A DNA stretch of 64,000 nucleotides from Rotaria macrura (Eukaryota; Rotifera; Eurotatoria; Philodinida; Philodinidae), in assembly GCA_900239685.1 (NCBI GenBank), contig OENT01000871.1:1-64000 (forward strand), written 5' to 3'. Numbering within the stretch: the first letter of the stretch is position 1; each line of letters begins with the position of its first letter. The notes beneath the pieces were generated by a model that made no database searches, was not told where the DNA came from, and worked only from the letters and a program-made list of their open reading frames with translations. Shown here one piece after another: positions 1-13,400 of the stretch. Both the position numbers and the translations under genes were made by a program.

Positions 1-213
1 ATGTCGAGAAAGAAAAAAAAGATGGCGGCCACGACCAAACGCTATACAGTGCTTCGCACCGTAAAAAAACTCGCGCATGTCTACATAAATGCTGTGCTTC
101 GCACCGCATTAAAAAGATGGCGGCCACGACCAAACGCTATACAGTGCTTCGCACCGTAAAAAGAAAAAAAACTCGCGCATGTCCACATAAATGCTGTGCT
201 TCGCACCGCATTA
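1..213. repeat. Tandem repeat, two ~95–98 bp units built on GTGCTTCGCACC
   Basis: Two near-identical units start at 21 and 116. Each contains GATGGCGGCCACGACC, then CGCTATACAGTGCTTCGCACC, an A-rich stretch, CGCGCATGT and a second GTGCTTCGCACC. The 12-mer GTGCTTCGCACC lies at 49–60, 94–105, 144–155 and 196–207. It can fold as a GTGC/GCAC stem with a TTC loop. Bases 1–20 (ATGTCGAGAAAG followed by A's) belong to the same family, because the related copy at 13465–13680 has the same ATGTCGAGAAAG in the same relative place. GC content is clearly higher than in the surroundings. The repeat may continue beyond the left edge. I do not recognise the family; it could be a minisatellite or the edge of a mobile element. 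Confidence 0.8.
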
Positions 214-1499
214 ATTACTGCTGATGCCCAAATGAACAAAGTCACGAAAATCTCCCGCTGTAAAAAGAACAGTACTTTTTGCTGTTTGTTTGTTTTTGTT
301 ACACTTGCACACTTGATTATCCATTACTAATAACGGTTAAGCTTTGTTCCAAGGGGTAAAATCTAATTTTTGATTGTTAGCGTTTGATAAAAGAAAATGA
401 CTGACGACATTTTTATATCTATATCCATCATCGAGTAAGCTTGAATATGAATCGATTCTTATTGAATAGTCTTATCCACTTCGTCTTATGGAGCGAGAAG
501 GATCGTAATCAACCGATGAGAAATTTCATCGAACATATAGTTCAAACAAAAGTTACTTCCAATTCCATCTTAATGAATAACATTTGAAGAACAAATATTT
601 CAATAAATTATCTTTTACCTGTTGAAATTTTTCATTTTTTCGTATTTGCTTTTTTGACTTTTTTTATTTCGACCAAGGCTGAGAGAATCTATTTTGCTAC
701 TGGCAAAGGATCATCATCAGTATCAAGAAAGGAATAATCGATAATAAACATCAGAAGGCTGATATTTTCTCTTGCTATCTAAGGGTGTACCCTCAAACTG
801 TTCAGCGGATGCGCAATCAAAAATAACCAATTTATGTTTGGAATGAACAAAACTGAATGTAACTAGCATTGAAAATTGCTCAAAACCTCTCTCTTTCTGT
901 TGAAAAGAGTTCGAAATATCTAACTTTGAAAACCCGCCATACTGATCTAATTAATAAAAAATAACAGAAAGTATATGCACTTCTCATAAGCAACTGCTTC
1001 CAAGCGTGTTTTGACCACTTTTACATCCCTGCAACTAAGTGAAATTGCTGAAAAACTCTTATATTTCTACTACTGCCTCCAGAAAACTGCTATTTTCACC
1101 GCCAACAAGCTTGAAAATTGCACCACTGCGCACATAATCGGAAAGGGGACATTTTGAACTTTTTCAAAATATGTGCTTATCTCAAAATCGACTTTTCTGA
1201 AACTAATTAATTTTCTGGAGCAGGAGAGTCCCTTAATTACAGTTGAAACGGGTTGATCTAAGACATGTGTTATCATGTCATTTATCAACATATAAGTAAG
1301 TCAATGATCTCAAAGTAGCATCTCGTAATCACAATCTTTTCCCCATCCTGATCATTAGTAAGACTTGTTATTTCAATTGATTGTATCTGTGTGATGTTGA
1401 ATAACACGTAATAATTGTGATTGATTTGATTAAAAACAAATTTGTATGTTCCTTATCTTATTAAAAGGCGGCTTATCTTCTTTCTCTTGTTTTTTAAAG
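214..1499. other. Upstream/intronic DNA, no exon recognised
   Basis: This AT-rich stretch precedes the first recognisable TRPM exon. I looked for the N-terminal exons of the channel (the part of the first TRPM homology region before GAWIITGG) and found no frame with acceptable splice sites and family similarity. It is probably an intron, with the missing exons lying left of the window. The 73-residue minus-strand open frame at 1070–1291 has no recognisable features and is probably chance. Confidence 0.5.
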
Positions 1500-4400
1500 G
1501 TGCTTGGATCATTACTGGAGGTATGAATACAGGAATAATGAAACTTGTAGGCGAAATCGCTCAAGTAAATCCGAATCGTTCTCGTCCAATATATTTAATT
1601 GTAAATGAAAACATTCATTCATGTTTTGAATTCTCTAATTTTTCTATACTATTCATAATAATAGGGAATTGCTACTTGGGGTTGTGTATCTGGTGTTCAA
1701 CAACTGGATGTTCATGGCAGTAATATACACTATTCTAAGCAGCGTAGTGAAACAAAGGGCGAAGCACCTCTTGAACCTAATCATAATAGATTCATTTTTG
1801 TTGATGATGGAAGTCAACGAAAATATGGTGGTGAAATAGCATTTCGTGCTCTTTTGGAACAAGCTATTTCAGGAGATTTCTTCGGATCTCGAGCTTTATC
1901 AGTTTCTGATACTGCATTACAGAATTTAACGACACAGTCTTCTGGATATTTAGAACAATCAGGTTGATCTTACGTTTTTTTTATCTCATCAAAGTGAATG
2001 GCAAGTAATTGAGTACTTCTTCTTGTAGATCCAGTACCTGTGGTTCTTCTTGTTGTTGAGGGTGGTCCAAATACTGTTCGAACAGGTACAAATATTATCA
2101 TATATGTTCAAGATAAAAAGAAACGTGAAGAACGAAGAACATTTACTTCAGTATTGCTCTTTCTTCTTTAGTTCATGAAGCTGTTGTTCAAAACAATATA
2201 CCGGCGGTGCTCTTTGAAGGAACAGGTCGTTGTTGTGATTTATTTTCTAAAGCATTTCGTATTTACAATGAATATCATCGAAAACTGGAAACCTCCGAAG
2301 AATTTTCACAGTAAATGAAAAACAATTGTTTTGAAAATATTTTATTGAATTTAGAAAATTCATGGATGAAACTTTAGTCTTTTACTACGTCGAAATTTTC
2401 TACTGCTCACTGATAGATAAGAAGTAGTTCGTAAGCTGAAATTCATCATCATAATAATCGATGGAAGTAATTATGAATAATAGAGCAACACAATGATCAA
2501 GCGAAAAGAAAAATAGCCAATCTAGTTTCACTATAAGATTCACTTTTTCGATTCATACCGTTGGTCGTCAAAATTTGTCGAAAAGAATAAAATCTTAAAA
2601 GAAAGCAGTATCTTCATTTTTTAAATTACATTCTATTGAGATTAGAATTAAACAAATTTATTCTCTTATGATATCATATTCGTAAGATTTCAAAACAGAA
2701 ATAAGAGTATAATTTGTCATTAGCCTACGTATGCTTACGGATAAATTATATATATATATATATAATTTAATTATTTTACATCATTCATAAGTATCCGATT
2801 CGATTCAAACGATGGAACTAAGTTTTTTCTTTGTATAAAGAGAAGACCACTAGTGTCACTATTTCTTTTCTTAATCGAATCTTTTTACGATTGAGTGTAT
2901 GCTGTCGATAATATGTTAAACGCTACACGTATAGCAACTGACATCAGAGTTAAATATTTATATGAAATAGAATGAGTCTTAGCAAAAACAAAAGGATTTC
3001 TTTTCTGATTGATGTTGTACTTCTTCATGGCTTTCATTACCAATCTGTAGAACTTCTGGAAAACATTTTGACAAAGCTTTTTTAAAAAACTATCCGGATG
3101 AATGAATTCTCGATAAATAGATTCCAAATGCTGATTCGATACTTTTTTCAGTGGGATCAGTAGCTTTCTCTTGTAAAACCCTACGCTCTAATAGTCATTA
3201 CAATGGCTAAGATCGGATCGAGATGTATGCTTCATTTCTTGCGGAATACTTCTTTGATGAATGTTTTTTTGCAAGGGGGGGGGGGGGAATAACTTGAAAC
3301 GAAGTAAAACTCCAATGTCTGAATTTAATTGAAGTATTCTTAAGACTCTCGCATCAAGAGGGAGAAAAATCAAAAACAAAATGATAGATAATATCCGATA
3401 CTTCTGTTTAGTAGATTCGATTTATTAGCAACTGAATGATTAAAAAAGTTAACATTTCTGCTAGAAGTAGTTTGGTTTTATCATTTTCATGTACTGTTAT
3501 AATATTTTGAAATAAGAGAAAAAAGCAACAACTTCAAATAAGCCAATATCTGTATAATAAATCTGATCGATTTAAATCCCATCTTATCAGTCACGCAAAT
3601 GAAAACAAGAGAATTGATAAAATAAAAATCTGTACTCGGCACTCAAGTGAACACATAAGATAATAAACAAAGTCGATACTAAGTTTCTTAATAATGAACG
3701 TTCGATATGAATAATACTTTTTAAAATTATTCAAGTATGAATATCTATCAATATGAATTCTTGTTTAATGATCTAGCATGACACCAGAAATCAAATCAGC
3801 GCGTTATGAAGAAATTCAAAATAGAATTCGCGAAGAACTTAAAGAAGAACTTGCTAATATTAGTGGTGCTGGTGATGGAGCAGCTGGTAGTGGTGCTAAG
3901 AAATCAAATCAAGGCACAGCGTCTTCAGGTGTAAAAAAGCCACGAGAAGTTGATAAAACGGATTATTTCGCATTAGTTTACGAATGTATTAGTACAAGAA
4001 CAAATTTTTTAAACATCGTTAGTCTCAATTCACGAAGTTCATCTGAGCCAGATATTGATTTAGCTATTTTGCAAGCATTATTAAAAGGTAGGACAAGAAA
4101 ACAACTGATTCCAAATATTACTTCCGTTTATTTTTGTTCACTGTAGAGAGAAAATTTTGAATTTCGTTGTATCTATTTTAGCAACTTCGGGTTTCGACTC
4201 GAGTAAAACGAATAATCAACGAAGACGTGAACAGTTTCGTTTAGCTCTTGAATGGCAGCGTGTGGATATCGTAAAAAATTATATTATGAAAAATGATTTA
4301 GATTGGCATGTAAGAAAAATTTATACTGCTTTTTTCCATCCAAAATATATGTCTTGTTTTTAAATTAGACGACAGATTTAAATGATTTATTCGAAATAGC

Positions 4401-7400
4401 ACTCAATCGAAATCAAACAGACTTCGTTAAATTGTTTCTTGAACACGATTTTTCATTAACAGATTTATTTCGAAATAATAATAAACTCCTGGCACTTTAT
4501 ATAAACAACATAAAAGATGTATAAACCGTTTCTGTTATCATTATTACTGTCATAATTAACTAACTGTTATTCTTATCATAGAAAAAAGACATTTCTCCGA
4601 CGTCCGATGATCCATTACGTACAATCTATACCGAAATAATACAACCATTAATCGGCGATTTTTTTGAAGTTGATGTGGCTTTACATCCAGACAAAAAAAC
4701 TAAGAATAATTCGAATCGCGAAATTGATATTGAAGCTTGTGCTTGTTGTATTACACCGTGGGTGAACCGACAACATAACAATGAAGCATCTGATTCACTT
4801 GCTCGAATGTTACGTGCAGAAAGTCAGTTAATTTTTCTTCTAAACTTTCTTTATGCGAAGTGTTGAATACTTAGCATGAATTTCATTTTTGTGCAGACTT
4901 AACTATTGTTGAAATAATAAAATCATTTTTTATTTCAATTCAAAAGAACTTAATGAAACTATCATCGGAAAGAATTCTATTGTTCTTTTGATGGGATAGA
5001 ATACTTCACTATATGATGCACCAATTCTATTCGATTTGATTTTATGTTATACCAAATTGTTCTATTGTAACTGACTTCGTCCTTCATAACATATTGACTC
5101 TTTCTCAATTTTTTTCTTTTCTTTTCTTTGTGTTGTTGCGCTTGTTAAAACGTATCTATCAAGCAATCAATCTTGCGTATGCACAGCAATCTTTTCGACA
5201 TATAAAGTTTTGTACATTATGTTAATCAAGGACATTACATAAGAAGTTTACCGTTATGTACGAAAAAAGAATGTTTCATTGACTATAGTTATCATATTTT
5301 CTCAGTTATTTTCTAAATTTAAATAGGCTAATGACATGCCATTAACAAATCATCATATTATTTTTAACAGGCATAAATTAGAGAAACCTAAGCAAAAGTT
5401 AACCTTACTTATTGACAATAATTTCTTCATTGAGTTTTGAAGAAATGAAAATGAAAAATAATGTTAGCACTGATTTAAATCGGATTATGATAAAATCAAA
5501 AGATGAAGTATTACTAAGAGCGGAAAGAATGAAATTTTTCAGAGTAGTACAGAGTTAGAGAATTGAGCCTTGACTTAAAAAAACGAAAGTACACTGAAGA
5601 GAAATTCATTTATATCTCTTGAACAGTATTCTTGTAGTTAATCAATAAACATTTTTCCTTTTGTCAAACTCACAATCAACTTCGCCGTTGAAAAACTAAT
5701 AAAATGGCGTACTGGATTTATGTTTGAAATCAATGAAAGTTTTGAAATATGATTCTGAATATTTCTTCTCTTAGTTCAGCATACGTTAATGTCCTTTCTT
5801 TTATTGATGATGCATAATTAGCAAGAAAATTAAATAGAAATACAGATTCGTTACGGATCAAGGTCATGTATAAATGTTTTAGACAATAAATATTTGTGGA
5901 AATCAGAATAAAAACAGAATTTTATCTAGAGATAGTTCATAGAAAAACAAAACGATGACTTAGAAAATCGCTCATGAACGAAATTTCAGGATAACACATT
6001 TGAATTCGATTTTTTTGTCTGAAAGGTTTTCTAATCTTAGAAAACTTGAAGCATGAGCAAAAAGTAAGGCAAACTTCAGTATTCCTTATCATATCGAAAA
6101 TTCTAAATTGCGTTTAAAACGGTTGGTTTCAGTAATTTCATGAGAGTTCTCTTTGACCAAATAATGTAACTAATGTGAGCTTTTAAAACCAGGTATCCTC
6201 TTAAGGAGAAAGAACAGAGTCTCATTCGTGAAGGCCTCTGGCTTTGATTATTTCTCTTGCTCTCTCTCTCTCTCTCTACTTGACAATATTTTCACCATTG
6301 AATTGATGAAGTTTTCCTTTAAAATGACGAATATAGTACATACATATCTTTTTATTTGGTCAATAACTTATAAGTTCCGTTAAAATGCACATCTGATAAG
6401 TTCTAGTGGCAAAAATGAGCTAGATTTTGACACCTATTCGTGTAGCCCAAAGCAATATGTTTAAGAAAAAATTCTGCAATCTATAATATTTGACGTATTA
6501 TAAAGATAACTTCTGAACAACACTATTTCGAACTGAAATTTTTGTTAAAAATGTTCTCTGCTAATATCCACATTTTCTGGCAACTTCAATGAATTCGATT
6601 ACTCTGAGAAAAACATAAAATGTTGAAAGAGACGAGCGCTTTTCTGGATTTTGCTCCTCTTTTTTTTCAGTACATTCTAAGATACAACCTGTTGAAACGT
6701 TCCGTTTTGTTTGAACCCATAGAATGAACAAATGAGAATAAGGAAAAGTTTTTAATAGTTCGACCCTATAACTTCATTGGTTAGTAGATAGGATCATGTT
6801 ATTGAGTCACAAATAATCTGAAAAACCTTTTATGAATAAATTTAATGTAAAATTTAGCGTGTTAGATAGATTCCATAGCCATTCGATAATATTGAAAGTT
6901 TTAAAGAACATGAAATTATCTTTGCTATGTATCCCTAGTTTTCTTTCATTCGAATTTTCTCCTTCCGAAATCAAACTTTGGATAAGTCACAGCCTTCAGT
7001 AAAAAAACTGAGATATCAGACTAGCGTTGTAATATCATTTATAAAACCAACGATAAAAATGAGAAAATATTGAAATCAGAATTACTTGAAATACTGTGAG
7101 TTTATTTCAACCGGAAATTTGTAATATTTTCTTTTTTTATTTTAGCTTTAGCATCTCAATCGGAGCTTCGCTTGGATATTGACAAAGAACTTTTTCTTTG
7201 GTCTGTGATTGCTGCTAGACGTGATTTCAATATATTATTTTGGGTTCGTGGTAAAAATAAAGTCTGTAAGTAGTCTTTCGTTTTTTTATTAGAGACAATA
7301 AACTGTAAATTCGTAGTTCCTAACACAAAGTATATTTTTCACACACATATGCACTTCGTGCATTTAATTTGAAGAAAATTTGTCATGTGCATTGATAGTT

Positions 7401-10400
7401 TAAACGATGTTCTATTAGTTATTTAGTCGATTTTTGTTATTCTAAAATCATCGACATGGTAGGAAAATTTCTATAACAGTTTATCGTAGAAACAATATAA
7501 TTCGCAAGCGGCGCTTTTCACCCGATCGAAAGAACAAATAAACAAGCGCTGAAACCTACATTATGAGCTTTTATTAGGTGTTTTTTTTCGATATTTTCGC
7601 ATCACGTTGATCGAAATCAATTAATTGTCTGAGTTGTTTAGAATAGGATTTAAATTATCACGGAAGCTTTCAAAGTAGTGGCTGAAGATCGATGAAGTTT
7701 CACAAAGTTGAAGTTCCGAAGGATTTTTTCAAGTATCTTTACAGAGAACAATTATTTATATTCTGTGCTGCTTTTATGCTGAGAATATGGATGCACCAAA
7801 GTTTAGATACACCAATAGGGAAACGAAAGAGTGGTAAACTGAGCGAAGTGTCTCAATACGTTCTTTCGAATGGGGCAGAGTGAGTACAGCTTTCTAACTT
7901 GTACCAACGACAGATGATTTCAATAACACTAAAGTGATCGTGACATATTACACACTAATAATTCTTACCGAAACCTTACAATCACGTATAAGTTTAAAGA
8001 ACGACGAAACGTCATGGAGTGAACAGCATTTTCACTATCATTGTATATGAAGAGAAAGTCTCCTCAAGATTATTGTACTATACTTTTTATTCTGCTCAAT
8101 CGATTTGTGTATTTCGAAAGCTTCTCTAGGTTTTGATTGAATCTCAATCATTGTAATGCTCTTGCCATGCGGAAGATACAAAGAAGTATGATTTGTATCC
8201 TTATATTTTTTTCGAAAGATCTTCTTGGAAAATGGTCAAAGATTCTATTCAATATTATAGATTTAAGGTGACTAAACCTCTCTTTTGCGTTTATTGTAAA
8301 TTCTTAACAAACCTTTAATTTATAACCATACCAAAGCGAGCGTGTATACTCAAAGCTGATTTTTCATAATCAACTATTTTTGTCGTTCATACGAGAAATC
8401 ATGTACCCACTAGATATACACAATATGATAAACTACTGTGTTCTTCATATCAAATTTATGATGCAAATATGAATATTCTTAATTCCATATCATACTTTTA
8501 AATAAATGATGCTAGTACAATGGACTGCGAACAAGTGAGAGCAGCGTTCGATCAAAGTGACTAGAACAAACACACTTCATAATACTGATAAATTAACATA
8601 AGAATAAATTGACGCTTGTTCTATCGGCTATTAAAGATAGTTACTTCTTTCACAAACTATGGTCAGAACTATCTTAGAATCAGTAGGTTGTAATTTCTCG
8701 TACGACAGCATGCATTAAAACGTTTGAAAAACTTGAAAGAGAACTGATTAAGGAATCGTTTCAAAAACATTTCACTTGCACAATTGACAATAATTGACAG
8801 AGACCCAAGAGGAATACGGAAAATTTGATTCTTTTTTGTAAGATCTGCATCATTTAGATAATAGTACAAATTCAAAAAGTGACAAATCTATTTATTTTTC
8901 TTAGGCGCTGCATTAATTGCTGCACATATTTATCGAAGATATGCTCGCAAAGAGAGCGATAATTCTTATTTAAATATAGCTGATCAATTTGAAGATCTAG
9001 CTGTTCAAATTCTTGAGCAATTTTATCAAATTAATCCTCGTCAATGTACAAAAGCAATAATACGGAGTATACCAGCCTATGGTAATGTTACTTGGTTAGA
9101 ATTAGCTGTGACAGCTGAAGCTAGAAAATTTATTGGTCAAAAAGCAGTACAAGATGTACTCAATAATATTTGGTATGTTGAAATGAAAAAGGTTCTTGTT
9201 TCTGAAAATATCAAAAATTTTTTATATAGGTTTGGGTTCATTGATCAACGAGAAAGTGATAGAATCATCCTCTTTTCAACACTCATGCTTTGGTATAGCG
9301 GTTTTCTTCGCTATCATGATGAATTAGTTAAAACAAATGAACAAAAAACATTTTCGGAAGTATGAGCTTTTCTTCATCTTACTATTCTTCTTTGTACATT
9401 CTCAAATATCTAGGAAGCAAGGACAAATTTCTTCGATCAAAGTCCAGAGTTGAGATCCAGAAATCCACTCGAAAAGTATGTTGCTCTACATTAAATTCAT
9501 TTTTTTTCAAATTGTATTAAACAACACTGCTTTTGAATAGTTCTATGATTCATTTGTACAAATACAACATATGCCTTCCTTTTTTTTGATAGATTTTTAC
9601 CGAAAAAGGATAGAAAATGGCTCTGTAATAAGTCAACTAGTATGGGGTCGATTTCGTAGAGATTTTTCAAAGTGATAGTCTAGATATACTCTTTATTTGT
9701 TATTGATTCTTGACAAGGCCAGGCAATTAAGAGTATGGTTTTGCTTTTTATGTAATGAGCTTTATGATTTCTCTGGAAACTATTATGAAAACAAATCACA
9801 CTTAATTCTTTCCTAGATACGTCTATTTACTACTTTGGGGTTTTACACATATTTCACAGTAGAAGTTAGTCTTCAATCAATTAAAAATTACAAAAAATTC
9901 TGTTCGCAACGCAACTTTTCTGTCTGCACAGGAACGTGCTCGTGTACAAAAAACAGTGGAAACGCCTGATTTTAATTGTTTTATTCTGATTTGAAAATCG
10001 ATTAAGATCACTCGATTTTAGTATAACAGTAATCCGATTTTTTTTCTTTTAATCGTCTTCATTCGATCTGATTATAAAACGTGTTTTTCTCCACTTTTAA
10101 CTTAGAAACTTTAAGTCTTTATTCTTATTTTTGATTCGTCACTCCTAAAAATAGTGAGGGTAATATTTGCCTCATCCTTTTGATTCTCTTCCACATTTGA
10201 TACCAATACCTACTTAGTCATGTAAACAGGCATGCGCACGGATCGCATTAAAATCGATTATTAACAGATATTTTTTGGTCGTTTCTTATACACGGGTGAA
10301 GAAGCGAATAATTTCGGAAGAATCTCAGCGTAGATTTGTCTTTTATTGCACAACTAACTCTATCGTTATTTCATCTTTGAGAAAAAAAACGAGGACAACT

Positions 10401-13400
10401 TCAATCGTTACCCATGCACTACAAGCTAAAATTCAGTTCATCAACTCTAGAAGCATACTCTTCAAGTATAATGTTGCCAAATAAAATCTTTAAAGAGTAG
10501 TTGTGTGGATCATCATGTAAAGAAAATATGTAAGGGAAAACAATTTACATTTTCGGCTATATGTTCAATCATTTTTCAACCGAGGAAAGAACACCGCATT
10601 GGTTCCTTTTCCAAACTAAGCGAAGACGATGTGTACGGTTCATATAGTTCAAAAGCTAAGAACATTTTTATTTGAAACTTTCGAGTTCAGTTGATAGAAT
10701 TGCTAGATTGAATAACCCTATCGTGTTAATTGGATCGCAATTTAGCTGATACTGTTTTCTATTAAATCATTACGAATTTAGAAAGCAAAGTATTTCCACT
10801 TGTGTGTATATGTTTAAGGATGATACTGCATAACTAGTTTTTTTTATGTTGGGTTTCCGAAGCTCAAACAGTTTTTCTAAACTTGATAAATAAGAACCAA
10901 TGACAATCTTGGAAAAATCTCTGCCACGTGCAATAAAAGTAAAGGTGATGGATTGGCTGCGTGGTTATTTTCTTAGCTACGAAATCTTATCCGGATTCTA
11001 CGTTCATCTTTGCCAGTGTATCTCTATTGATCTGAAAGGAATGAAAATGATGAATGTAATAATCATCAATATAAAAACAATTCAATAGTGTGATAGGTTT
11101 GAACACTTTTCTAGTAATCTCAGAAAAGATGCTTTGAATATTGTGTGATTAATTGTAAATTTTTCTAATGAAGTTCGAACTCTGAACGAATTGTAAATCA
11201 GAAAGAAAATAAATTACTTCGAATTTTAAAACGGATAGCAGGAGTGTATATGAAATTTTCACTGTAATTTCAATAGGATTCTAATAAAACGATGGCAACG
11301 CCAGTATTGTGTGTTGCCTAGCAAAATTATTAACTACGCTAACTCTTCATCCCTTTATTGGAATTATTCATTCTTTGAAGTTTACACTTTGGTATTAATA
11401 TTAGGCAACACATGATATTAATAAATTAGAAATTTTAACAATAAAGTTAATACAGAAGAATTATTGCTTCTTTTACTTTTTAGTATTATTTTTTCAATAC
11501 CCATGACTATTGAGCTAGGTGGACAAAATTAATATTCATATTTCTTATTATTTGTTTAGAGCAGGAGATGACATTCAACTAAGATTAATGCAAGAGACTA
11601 CAACTACGAATTCTAATCCTGTTGATTTCGTAGCCGTCGGTTGTTGCGAAAAGTAAACTAAAAACTATCAAGAGCTAAGCATAGATACTAACAATACATT
11701 ATGCTTGCTATTAATTAACAAACGAATGATAAGAATATTTAATTACTATTAACGTAGGATCACTAATGAGAATTGAAACGAAAATATTTCTGTTCTTCTT
11801 TTAGAACGAAAATTGCCGTCTATGAATATTTTAGAAATGTTTTAAAATTTATCCGTGCCCCATATGTTAAATATCTTTACAGTTTAGTAAGTATTGTTTT
11901 TTTGATTCGAATATATTTTGAAAAGAAAACTGTTTCATATTCACGTTGTAGTATTTTCATATTGCATTTCTGCTGATTTTCTCTTATTTGATATTATGTG
12001 ATTTTTTTCCGCTGTATGAATTTCACTCGGATGTATGTGGACCAAAAAGTGACATTGAAAAAGATGACGACAAAGGTCAAAGTTCATCGACGAAGTTCGA
12101 CGGAAATAAAACCAACATTACTATTCCATATGGATTTCAAAAACACGATCATCCATCTGTTACAGAATACATCCTCGTCGTTTGGGTGTCGACACTACTT
12201 TGTGAAGAACTTCGACAAGTAATTTTAATCTGAAATACCATAAGAAACACGATCTAAAAGGGCATTTAGATGTATAGACTTAGAAATTTCAATTCAATAC
12301 TTTGTCATGATCATAACAGAAACAAAACTCAAACAGTTCTTACGTCCAAGAAAAGTATTCGAATAGTTGACTCGTTATAACAAGTTAACAAATTTTATAT
12401 AACCAGACAGATTTAGTTGACATGCGATCGGAAACCGTATAAAATGACTTCTAGTTTCTCCATTCAATTTGAAAACTGCATTGCTGTAGAACACAGCAGA
12501 AAGATGTTGAATGAATATACATATATTTCATCATATAGACAGACAAATCCCTTCTCCATTGAATAGCAATAGTGTTCAGATCGTGTTTTATATTTCAAGT
12601 CCAGCAGTGACAAGGAAAAAATATTCACCTAACGTTGTTGATTTCTTTATAGTTCTATTCGTCGGAAGCACAATCATTTCGTAACGCAATTACAGTGTAT
12701 TTCGAAGTATTCTGGAATAAATTAGATGTTCTAGCCATAGTTCTTTTCTATGTTGGCTTCGGTTTACGATTTCTGCCAGCAGCAGAATGTTTTTGTGCTG
12801 CACGCATTATTTTAGCATTTGATTTGAACATTTGGTTCATACGCTCATTAGATATATTTTCAGCTATTAAACGACTTGGTCCAAAGCTTGTTATGATTGG
12901 TGAAATGGTAAAAATTTAATTAAAAAATTCTATTTTCAAGTTTAACTTTTCAATCTTTCGGTTTCTTTCTCCAAACTATTTTAAGGTACATGATTTAAAA
13001 ATTTTTATGGTTATGCTAATTGTATTTATATTGGGATTCGGTGTATCGTCCTATAGTCTTATTTATGGTGCCACGGAATTCACGTGGGATTTACCACGTC
13101 AGGTTGTAAATTATGCTTATTGGCAAATGTTCGGAGAATTGAATTCGTTAGATACGTTTGAACGTAAGAAAATACTTTCCCAAAGTTTCTGTTTTATGTT
13201 CCTTCTTCAATTATGAACCATTCTCTATTCAGAAAATTATCGTCCAAACGGTTATGCTGTTTTTATTTTACTTGTTGCTTACATGGCCATCGTTAGTATA
13301 CTTTTAGTGAATCTACTTATTGCCATGTTCAGGTATATAAACGTGATAGAATTAACTTTTATATTGTAGTTGTCAGAATACACATACAGAAAAATCATGG

